From positions 1 to 17,142 of the forward strand of contig JBBDIE010000145.1 of the NCBI GenBank assembly GCA_040880545.1: a DNA stretch of 17,142 nucleotides, given 5' to 3'. Position numbers and translations under genes: made by a program. Positions 7,304 to 14,783 of the stretch are shown here, in pieces. Within the stretch, counting starts at the first letter, position 1. Each line of letters opens with the position of its first letter. This DNA is from M55B112 sp040880545. GTDB lineage: Bacteria > Bacteroidota > Bacteroidia > Bacteroidales > GCA-2748055. The notes under the pieces were generated by a model, which was not told the origin of the DNA, ran no database searches, and saw only the letters and a list, made by a program, of their open reading frames with translations.

Positions 7304-9568
7304 CTATTCTTGCAAAACTACATACAAACTCTCCGGCGGCAACTCTATCTTCAACACTCCTCCCCTTTTCTGCACATTCAACTCCCTTACCGGATACCCT
7401 GCCAGGTCGAGCAGATAGGCACTGGATAATTTAGAATTTCGTACCGTAAGTGTCACCATTGTAGGTGCAGAAACCCAGGGCATCCTGCCAGTATTGAGAA
7501 TGGTATATCCCCGGAGTGTATCATTTTCCCGAATCAGTTCCGCCGGTTCCTCCTCCCATCCCGCAGGCCTGTAAGTGGTACCGGTCTGCACCAGAACCCT
7601 GCCGCTTTCGCTGAGCGGTAGTTCATCCATAGAGACAACCCCCACTGAAATATAGGCATTGCCTGTTTTTAATGCTATATCCGTCAATTCAAATTTCTGC
7701 TGCATCCCCAAAAATCCTGTTACTCCTGCTGCCTTTTCACTTTCAAATGTAAATATGCCATTCTCGTGGTCCAGCTTCAATTCCCCGGTTATACTTTCCA
7801 CGGTACCCTGGTCCATGTCAATCAATTCATCCAGCTTTTCACTCACATAGGTTTCCGACGGGTCACCTCCGTAGGTTGCTTTTACGGGCCCAGTTAAAAA
7901 TGCCCATGGATTCACCACTGAAGAAGCCGCTCCTTCAGAAACCCCTTCGATCTGGTCGCGGTTAGGATCAAAACTTGACTCTTCGCTAATTACTGGCGCC
8001 CGTCTGTTCCACATATCCTCCAAATCCCTGACCTCGTGCACCATAACTTCACCTTCACTGATGTATCCCATCCGGTACAGCAATGCATAAGCCGGAAACT
8101 GAGCTATCCCGCCCGGTGTTGAATAGGTCCACCTGTTCATGGCATATCTTCCCAGGCTGTCCTTTGTAAATTCAAAATAGGGAAATTCCATATACGCTTT
8201 GGATGTGATGTAGAACCAGTAATACCCGTCGTGCCCGGTTAGCGACTGGTATGCAGCTATCAAGGCCGGCGCTTCACTCTGGTATACATGGGGAAGGTTC
8301 CAACCGCTTTCCGTAACCAGAAACGGAGCCCCGGCTGTCTGTTTGACATTCACCGGAAGTTTTAACGGATTCCTAAGGCAAGATTCTCCCTGGTAAAAAT
8401 GGCCCGGATCAATTCTCCATCCGTTATTCTCACCGTAATGCCCCGGATCAAAGTACCTGTTCACTGCCGGAACATCGCAACCCAGGTAGGTAAAACGTTC
8501 CAGGTCGTTCAGTTTTTCAGGACTGGCAGTCTTCCAGTTGTTCGGGTTGATCAATTGCTGGCATCCAAGTTCGTTCCTGTAAAAATCACGTATCTCATCA
8601 TAAAATTTTCGCTGACGATGAGCAAAAAATTCTGTCTGATCTGCGAGCCTGACAGCCTTTCCCCCGGAAACATTCTGCAATAGCTCCCAGGTACCGTAAA
8701 TTCCCATGACCCCGTTCCCCGGGTTATCCTCCTCCATCCTTTCTCCTTCCCAGGCTGCATATATCTGATCCATGGTACCATATTTTTTCATCAGCCAGCC
8801 GGTAAATAATTTGCCCACCAGTTTCTTTAGTTCAGGTTTGATCCCCTGCATGGTCCAGAAGAAAACACCATCTTCATTTTTTATCTGGATCAGTCCCACA
8901 GCCGGATCATCTTTCAAAGGAATACCGGTATATGGATTTTCTTCGGTGTATAGATACCTGACCCACTGCTTGTATCCCTCTTTCAACTTGTCATTGAAAT
9001 ACATCACCTCCCACAGGTCATCTTTGCCTTGATACCCTTCAATCCCCCACTCTTTCGGTACCCAGCCTCCCATGTGCCCGTTATGGGCCCAGAATGGCGA
9101 TATGGTTGAATAGATTCCCTCCTGTTTCATGGCTGCAACAAAACGCCAGATCGCCTCCACCTCTGCCGTATCCAGTTCAAATAAACCGGTCCCTTTCCCC
9201 CCAGGATTAATGGACCCGTGCCAGCGATTCATATTCACTCCCTGCTTGGCCAGAAATCTTGCGTGCCAGGCCAGTTCCTCATCATTCATGTTCCTGGTTG
9301 ATCCCCCTCCGTTTACGGGCCAGAATCGAATCTGCTCTCCATCCCCACGGATAAAATGTTCTCCATCCTCCGATAAACCAATAAATCCGTGCGCTCCTGC
9401 ATACGACTCATTTAAATACCGCAGATCGAGCATCGCTCCATCAGTAAATTCGTCGCCGGGATAAACAAAATCCCAGGGTTCAGGCGCCGTCCCGCAGGAA
9501 TTTATAATAACGGCAATAATAAAGAAAAAGGGATTTCTCCAGGTAGTCATGGTTAAGTGTTTTAGCAT
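7304..9568 (-). CDS. Lipoprotein glycoside hydrolase, clan GH-A-like TIM barrel
   Basis: This is a large predicted cell-surface or periplasmic glycosidase of 754 residues. It starts with a lipoprotein signal peptide with Cys25 as the likely lipidated residue (INSC; Asn at -2 is slightly unusual). Met7 (9550) is an alternative start. Residues about 45-500 look like a TIM-barrel hydrolase. KNEDG places Asn231-Glu232 like the strand-4 acid/base pair of clan GH-A, and PFLVTESGW places Glu420 like the strand-7 nucleophile. NRWHG (114-118) fits an early barrel strand. The C-terminal 170 or so residues are beta-rich, like the accessory sandwich domains of such enzymes. I cannot assign a CAZy family or substrate; it resembles GH5/GH42-type enzymes only in general layout. 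It is head-to-head with the 9748 glycosidase (179 bp apart) and probably works in the same degradation route. Confidence 0.82.
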   Translation of the reverse strand: MLKHLTMTTWRNPFFFIIAVIINSCGTAPEPWDFVYPGDEFTDGAMLDLRYLNESYAGAHGFIGLSEDGEHFIRGDGEQIRFWPVNGGGSTRNMNDEELAWHARFLAKQGVNMNRWHGSINPGGKGTGLFELDTAEVEAIWRFVAAMKQEGIYSTISPFWAHNGHMGGWVPKEWGIEGYQGKDDLWEVMYFNDKLKEGYKQWVRYLYTEENPYTGIPLKDDPAVGLIQIKNEDGVFFWTMQGIKPELKKLVGKLFTGWLMKKYGTMDQIYAAWEGERMEEDNPGNGVMGIYGTWELLQNVSGGKAVRLADQTEFFAHRQRKFYDEIRDFYRNELGCQQLINPNNWKTASPEKLNDLERFTYLGCDVPAVNRYFDPGHYGENNGWRIDPGHFYQGESCLRNPLKLPVNVKQTAGAPFLVTESGWNLPHVYQSEAPALIAAYQSLTGHDGYYWFYITSKAYMEFPYFEFTKDSLGRYAMNRWTYSTPGGIAQFPAYALLYRMGYISEGEVMVHEVRDLEDMWNRRAPVISEESSFDPNRDQIEGVSEGAASSVVNPWAFLTGPVKATYGGDPSETYVSEKLDELIDMDQGTVESITGELKLDHENGIFTFESEKAAGVTGFLGMQQKFELTDIALKTGNAYISVGVVSMDELPLSESGRVLVQTGTTYRPAGWEEEPAELIRENDTLRGYTILNTGRMPWVSAPTMVTLTVRNSKLSSAYLLDLAGYPVRELNVQKRGGVLKIELPPESLYVVLQE

Positions 9569-9588
9569 TTTCTAATCCTTAAATGTAA

Positions 9589-9617
9589 CAAAAAGTAGAT
9601 TCGCTCCCTGTCTCCAA
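9589..9617 (-). promoter_or_regulatory. Tentative promoter for the minus-strand glycosidase
   Basis: On the minus strand, TACTTTTTG (9597-9589) resembles the Bacteroidota -7 element TAnnTTTG with one extra base. A TTG (9617-9615) lies 17-18 nt upstream, close to the -33 position. It is 21 nt from the start codon at 9568. The match is imperfect and the region is AT-rich, so this is only a candidate. Confidence 0.22.
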
Positions 9618-9680
9618 CTTTTATAAACAATTCTGATCCGGAAAATTACCCGTACATCATACATCTTTTATTATTGGCCA

Positions 9681-9713
9681 TTGAGCAACGAATGGAAGTT
9701 CTGGTAAACTTTG
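9681..9713 (+). promoter_or_regulatory. Tentative promoter and small inverted repeat before the GH140-like gene
   Basis: TTG at 9681-9683 and TAAACTTTG at 9705-9713 (the -7 consensus with one extra base) form a plausible but imperfect Bacteroidota promoter for the gene at 9748. The -7-like box overlaps a short inverted repeat, GGTAAA (9703-9708) with TTTACC (9720-9725), which could serve as an operator. Both signals are weak and read by eye only. Confidence 0.22.
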
Positions 9714-9747
9714 TTTAAATTTACCAATTACCCAAACACTGATCGAT

Positions 9748-11205
9748 ATGAAAACGTACATCATCATACTTGCATCTGCTTTCCTGTTGTTGACCGGTTG
9801 CCAGCGAGCCGGTTTACCCGAAGGATCACTTATGGTATCTGAAAACAACCGGTACCTGACACTTCCCGATGGCTCACCCTTTTTATGGATAGGTGACACT
9901 GCCTGGGAACTGTTCCACAGGCTCAACCGGGAGGAGGCTGTAGAATACCTTGAAAACAGGGTAGATAAAGGCATTACCGTCATTCAGGCAGTGGTTTTGG
10001 CTGAAAACGACGGACTTCGTACACCCAATGCCTATGGTGCACTTCCATTTGAAGAACTGGACCCGACCAGGCCGGTGGAAGCCTATTTTGAACATGTGGA
10101 TTTTATTGTCAACAAAGCGGAAGAGCTTGGACTTTTCATCGGGATGTTGCCAACCTGGGGAGATAAAATATTTTCCGAGCATCCGGGATCAGGACCCATC
10201 GTCTTCAATCCTGAAAATGCACAAATATTCGGCGAATTCCTGGGAAAACGATACAAGGACAAACCGGTAATATGGATACTCGGGGGCGACCGCAATATTG
10301 CCAATATGGAAGTATTGGATACCTGGCGTGCCATGGCAGCAGGACTAAAATCGGGCGACGGGGGAAGAAACCTGATCAGTTACCACCCAAGGGGTGCCTC
10401 CATGTCATCCCATTGGCTGCATAACGAAACGTGGCTCGACTTTAACATGTACCAGAGTGGTCACAGCCGGCATTACACCCCCGTGTACAATTATGCAGAA
10501 CATCTGGCACTGTTACATCCGGTAAAACCATTTGTGGAGGCAGAACCGGCATACGAAGATATCGCGGTGGAATTCTGGAATTATTTTGACCTGAAGAAAG
10601 CAACAAGCAGAAGTGATACAGTGAGCCCCATCGATGTTGACGGACTCATACAGGACCCATCTGTATTTGCACAGGGATTTTTTACAGATGCCGATGTACG
10701 GGTTCACGGTTACTGGAACTTCCTTTCCGGGGCCTGTGGTTATACCTATGGCAATAATGCCATCTGGCAAATGTGGAAAAAGGGAATGCCATATGCCATA
10801 CCCTGCCTTACAGACTGGAAAGAGGCACTGGACAGGCCGGGCTCCGAGGATTTGCGTCATATAAATAAGCTGATGAGGGCCAGGGCATTTCACCTGCTTG
10901 TTCCCGATCAGTCAATTATTTTTGGTCCGGTTCCGGACGGAAAAGAGCATATCCGGGCAGCCATTGCAGCCAACAATTCCTTTATGCTGGTGTATCTTTC
11001 CGTGGGACAAAAAGTAAAAGTGAATATGCACAAACTCAATAACCAGGTCATGGCCAGTTGGTACGATACCAGGGAAGGAACTGTGACGAAGATCGGGGAA
11101 TATGACAACACCGGGATCGTTGAATTTGTGCCTCCCACCTCGGGCCGTGGTGAAGACTGGATGTTGGTACTGGATGACAGGACCAGGGAGCTTCCGGCGT
11201 TGTAG
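9748..11205 (+). CDS. DUF4038/GH140-type (apiosidase-like) lipoprotein glycosidase
   Basis: This is a predicted lipoprotein glycosidase of 485 residues. The signal peptide ends in a clean lipobox LTGC (Cys18). Residues about 28-380 match the DUF4038 apiosidase-like TIM barrel: LTLPDGSPFLWIGDTAW near the start, then WILGGDRN with Asp181 as the likely acid/base, and FVEAEPAYE with Glu264 or Glu266 as the likely nucleophile. GACGYTYGNNAIW (about 329-341) is another family landmark. The last 90 or so residues form the small beta-sandwich called the putative collagen-binding domain, which normally follows DUF4038. A characterised relative is the GH140 apiosidase acting on rhamnogalacturonan II, but this broad family is largely uncharacterised, so apiose is only one possibility. 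The length is normal for the family. The gene is divergent from the other glycosidase and upstream of the SusC/D pair. Confidence 0.85.
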   Translation: MKTYIIILASAFLLLTGCQRAGLPEGSLMVSENNRYLTLPDGSPFLWIGDTAWELFHRLNREEAVEYLENRVDKGITVIQAVVLAENDGLRTPNAYGALPFEELDPTRPVEAYFEHVDFIVNKAEELGLFIGMLPTWGDKIFSEHPGSGPIVFNPENAQIFGEFLGKRYKDKPVIWILGGDRNIANMEVLDTWRAMAAGLKSGDGGRNLISYHPRGASMSSHWLHNETWLDFNMYQSGHSRHYTPVYNYAEHLALLHPVKPFVEAEPAYEDIAVEFWNYFDLKKATSRSDTVSPIDVDGLIQDPSVFAQGFFTDADVRVHGYWNFLSGACGYTYGNNAIWQMWKKGMPYAIPCLTDWKEALDRPGSEDLRHINKLMRARAFHLLVPDQSIIFGPVPDGKEHIRAAIAANNSFMLVYLSVGQKVKVNMHKLNNQVMASWYDTREGTVTKIGEYDNTGIVEFVPPTSGRGEDWMLVLDDRTRELPAL

Positions 11206-11528
11206 CTTTTCGTGAAAGAGGGTAAAATTTGTTCCGAACGATCTATGTAATTAATTAGGTACCTGAATTGAGCGAATCTGTTAATAAAAAGCAAAAGATA
11301 ACTTACATAGGGTCTGCTGAAAAAGGGCAGTAAAATTTTAAATCGCTCATTTTTAGTAACAATTTATTTTGTTTTTGATTTATTTTTAATAAATTTCCAT
11401 TGTCTAACACTAATTTGCAAAGCCAAAATGGACAAAATCCTGAACTAAACCTTAGTTTCGAGTTAGGCACGTGTCTGTCATTGTTGCAACTCGTGTCATT
11501 TGTTTAATACCTTAAACCTAACACATTT
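11206..11528. other. 323-bp intergenic region upstream of susC-like gene
   Basis: There is no gene in this AT-rich gap, which must hold the control region of the SusC/D operon. Visible items are: a candidate promoter (11368-11397); a stretch reading GGGTCTGCTGAAAAAGGGCAG (11310-11330), similar in style to the ends of some insertion sequences; two copies of TGTCATT(T)GTT at 11476-11485 and 11494-11504; and the 8-bp palindrome GTTGCAAC (11483-11490) between them. No strong terminator for the 9748 gene is seen; only a weak CTTTT/GAAAG hairpin lies just after its stop. Confidence 0.5.
11368..11397 (+). promoter_or_regulatory. Candidate promoter of the susC/susD operon
   Basis: TTTG at 11368-11371 followed after 18 nt by TAAATTTC (11390-11397) matches the Bacteroidota -33/-7 pattern (TTTG, TAnnTTTG) with one mismatch at the last base. 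Transcription would start about 125 nt before the susC-like ATG, giving a long leader. Another partial box, TAGTTTCG (11453-11460), lacks a partner upstream. The region is very AT-rich, so chance matches are likely. Confidence 0.3.
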
Positions 11529-14500
11529 ATGAAAAAACTACCTAAAAGCGGAAATTTGTTTTCTCCGATGGAACATTTCCGAAAAAAAAGCACTTTGAAG
11601 GTTAACCTCATAAGTGCTTTTCTGATTCTAATCCTGTGTGCATTTCAATTAAACGGCCAGGAACACCAGGTAACGGGTACCGTCACTGATATTGACGGCG
11701 AATCCCTGCCGGGTGTTAACGTGCTGATTGATGGCACAATGATCGGTACTATTACTGATATCGACGGTAAGTATTCGGTAACGGCACCAAGTTCAAATTC
11801 TGTACTTGTTGTATCTTTTATGGGGTACAGCAGACTTCGTATCCCCATTGAAGGACGCGCTGTAGTTGATGTACAGCTTGTTCCCGAATTCCGGGCCATT
11901 GACGAGATTGTCGTGGTCGGTTACGGTACCCGTATGAGGGAGGAACTTACTGGTTCGGTAACGACCATGTCAGCGGATAAGATGGACATCTCAACCGCAC
12001 CGAGTGCCATGGGTCGTCTCCAGGGACAAGTATCGGGCGTAACTGTAACTACGGCAAACAGGCCCGGAGGCGGTGCCACCGTCCGTGTGCGCGGACTGGG
12101 TACCATAAACGATGCCAATCCGCTCTATATTATTGACGGGGTTCCTGCCGGCACGGGTAACAACCTTAACCCCAACGATATTGAGTCAATTTCCATACTT
12201 AAAGATGCCTCATCCGCAGCGATCTATGGCACCAGGGGAGCGAACGGCGTAATTATTGTTACAACCAAGCGAGGCCGTGAAGGTCAGAAACAGAAAATAG
12301 ATTTTACGGTTCGCTCAGGCATAACCCAGGCAGTAAACCAGTATGAACTGCTAAATACACAGGAGTATGGTGAAATGCTATGGCTTGAGGCAAGGAACCA
12401 GGGTAATACACCCGGCGTGGACTGGTCCCATCCCCAGTATGGTGCCGGTACAGAACCGGTCATCCCGGCATATATCCTGCCTGCAGGAGCAACGTCTGTT
12501 GATCCAGGCACTTACAGTTATCCGACAACTCCGATTTTTGAAGCAAGCGTTCCAGGCACTAACTGGTATGATGAAATATACCGAAATGGTGTTATTAAGG
12601 AATATGATCTATCGGTTACAGGTGGCAGCGATAATGTCGCTTATGCTTATTCCGCATCATACCTTAACGAGGATGGTTTTCTAAATCACACCAACTTTGA
12701 AAGATTCACCTTCCGCAATAATACCGATGCCAGGTTCAACGACTGGTTCAAGGTAGGACAGTCGATACAGGTTGCCTATGTGAAAGAGCGCGGAAATCTA
12801 GGCGATAACGGTGAAGGAACCGTTATTTCACAGGCATACCGTTCACAACCCATCATCCCGGTTTACGATATCATGGGCAATTTTGCCGGCTCAAGAGCAC
12901 CCGGAATGGGTAACTCCGCAAACCCGGTTGCAATGCTGGAGCGTGCCAAAAATAACGGCGGTAACTACTTTCGTATTCTTGGAAATATTTTTGGAGAGGC
13001 AACCCTTCTGGAGGGACTTACCTTCAAGAGTTTGCTAGGGTATAATTACGGACAGTGGAATGGCCGGGTCCTTATCCTGGCTAACCACGAGCATTCGGAA
13101 CCCAACAGGATTGACGGGGTTGACCAGAGCACCAATTATTCCCTCCAGTGGAACTGGGCGAATACCCTGAATTATACAAAAACAATAGCCAATATACACA
13201 GGGTTAATGTGATATTGGGAACTGAGGCCATCGAGAATGACTATAAATGGATGAATGCCGGTAGGAGACAGTATTTTTCAACCGATCCCAGTTACATGCA
13301 GCTCTCTTCCGGAGAGATGAACCAGACAAACTCAGGCTCAGGCGATCAGTGGTCACTCTTCTCGGTATTCGGCCGTGTGAACTATGACCTGATGGGTAGG
13401 TATCTTTTCGAGGGTACTGTGCGACGTGATGGCTCGTCACGATTCGGGCCGGAAAACCGTTACGCCACTTTCCCTGCGGCTTCATTTGCATGGGCTCTGT
13501 CTCAGGAAGATTTCATGGCCGGCACAAGGGGATGGCTTGATTTTGCAAAAGTCCGCCTTGGTTGGGGTGTCTCTGGTAACGACAGGATTGGTAACTACAA
13601 TACATTTTCTACATACGGTAGTAATCTCTATACCGCGGCATATTCAATTTCGGGCTCCAATACCGAGGCTGTATCCGGCTTTCAGCCTGATGCTGTTGGA
13701 AACCCGAATGTAACCTGGGAAACCACAGAGACTATCAACCTGGGTGTGGATCTTACTGTACTTAACAGCTCCGTTAACATTAGCTTTGATGTCTGGCAGA
13801 GAAACACATCAGATATGTTGCACAGGCTAAGCGTTCCCCAGGTTATGGGCGTTGCAACTCAGCCCTTTGTGAATATTGGGGAGATGAAAAATAGCGGATT
13901 TGACATTGAGGTTGGGTACAACAATACGGCAATGAACGGCCGGTTAAGGTATTCTGTTTCAGGTACGGTATCGCGTTACGTGAATGAGATAACCAAGCTT
14001 TCGGATGATATTGATGAAGAACTTATCATGGGATATGAGAGGCAAATGTCATACACCAGGGCTACGGTTGGTACCGCCTACCCCGAGTTTTACGGGTATG
14101 TGGTCGAGGGTATTTTCATGAGTGATGCCGAGGCCAATGAGCATCCGGCCTTTGGTGATTACAACAAGGCCGGCCGGTTCAAATACCAGGATACGAATAA
14201 TGATGGCGTAATCACTCCTGACGACATGCAATACATCGGCAGTCCGCATCCTGATTTCACGGGCGGTATGAACATCGACGTGGGATATGGGAATTTCGAC
14301 CTTAACCTGTTCTTCTACGGAAGTTACGGGAACGAAATGATAAACTACGTACGCCGCTGGATTGATTTTGGAATGTTTAACGGAGGCAAGAGCAAAGATG
14401 CGCTTTACAATTCATGGGGAAGCCCCTATCTTGACAGCAATGAAGATGCAACCCTTCCGATACATGACCTTGCAGACGGATCTCAGCAACCCTCAACCCA

Positions 14501-14750
14501 CTTTGTTGAGGATGCCTCTTTCTTAAGGCTTAAGAACCTGAGACTGAGCTACAGCCTGCCACAGAGTTTGCTTAACAGGATACAGATTCAGAATGTGAGA
14601 GTTTACGGACAGGTCACCAACCTGTTTACCTTAACCAACTACAGTGGTCTTGATCCCGAATATAACTCCTCCGGCTCGACTATGGGGCTGGATCGTGGTG
14701 CATGGCCAACGCCGCGCCAGATCATGTTTGGAGTGACTCTCGGACTGTAA
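11529..14750 (+). CDS. susC-like: SusC/RagA-family TonB-dependent outer-membrane transporter
   Basis: This is an outer-membrane TonB-dependent transporter of 1073 residues, a normal SusC length, that imports oligosaccharides captured by its SusD partner. An unusually long basic n-region precedes the hydrophobic signal core (about 25-40), with likely cleavage after LNG/Q at about 43. Met14 (ATG 11568) would give a more ordinary signal peptide. Residues about 46-122 are a CarboxypepD_reg-like domain (SLPGVNVLI, TDIDGKY). The TonB-box-like DEIVVVGYG at 125-133 leads into the plug (to about 248), with VRVRGLGTIN, PLYIIDGVP and the GTRGANGVIIVTTKRG end. The rest is the 22-strand barrel, with the SusC-typical calcium-like loop DTNNDGVITPDD and an aromatic terminus ending FGVTLGL. 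There is no STN domain, so by itself it should not signal through a FecR protein. The susD-like gene follows after 33 bp. Confidence 0.97.
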   Translation: MKKLPKSGNLFSPMEHFRKKSTLKVNLISAFLILILCAFQLNGQEHQVTGTVTDIDGESLPGVNVLIDGTMIGTITDIDGKYSVTAPSSNSVLVVSFMGYSRLRIPIEGRAVVDVQLVPEFRAIDEIVVVGYGTRMREELTGSVTTMSADKMDISTAPSAMGRLQGQVSGVTVTTANRPGGGATVRVRGLGTINDANPLYIIDGVPAGTGNNLNPNDIESISILKDASSAAIYGTRGANGVIIVTTKRGREGQKQKIDFTVRSGITQAVNQYELLNTQEYGEMLWLEARNQGNTPGVDWSHPQYGAGTEPVIPAYILPAGATSVDPGTYSYPTTPIFEASVPGTNWYDEIYRNGVIKEYDLSVTGGSDNVAYAYSASYLNEDGFLNHTNFERFTFRNNTDARFNDWFKVGQSIQVAYVKERGNLGDNGEGTVISQAYRSQPIIPVYDIMGNFAGSRAPGMGNSANPVAMLERAKNNGGNYFRILGNIFGEATLLEGLTFKSLLGYNYGQWNGRVLILANHEHSEPNRIDGVDQSTNYSLQWNWANTLNYTKTIANIHRVNVILGTEAIENDYKWMNAGRRQYFSTDPSYMQLSSGEMNQTNSGSGDQWSLFSVFGRVNYDLMGRYLFEGTVRRDGSSRFGPENRYATFPAASFAWALSQEDFMAGTRGWLDFAKVRLGWGVSGNDRIGNYNTFSTYGSNLYTAAYSISGSNTEAVSGFQPDAVGNPNVTWETTETINLGVDLTVLNSSVNISFDVWQRNTSDMLHRLSVPQVMGVATQPFVNIGEMKNSGFDIEVGYNNTAMNGRLRYSVSGTVSRYVNEITKLSDDIDEELIMGYERQMSYTRATVGTAYPEFYGYVVEGIFMSDAEANEHPAFGDYNKAGRFKYQDTNNDGVITPDDMQYIGSPHPDFTGGMNIDVGYGNFDLNLFFYGSYGNEMINYVRRWIDFGMFNGGKSKDALYNSWGSPYLDSNEDATLPIHDLADGSQQPSTHFVEDASFLRLKNLRLSYSLPQSLLNRIQIQNVRVYGQVTNLFTLTNYSGLDPEYNSSGSTMGLDRGAWPTPRQIMFGVTLGL

Positions 14751-14783
14751 CGAATAGAAAAATTAATTTAAAATGAGAACGAT

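Noticed and set aside
7045..7434. Plus-strand open frame of 129 codons across the convergent junction
   Set aside because: It is an out-of-frame shadow of the symporter 3' end and antisense to the glycosidase 3' end, with no recognisable protein features.
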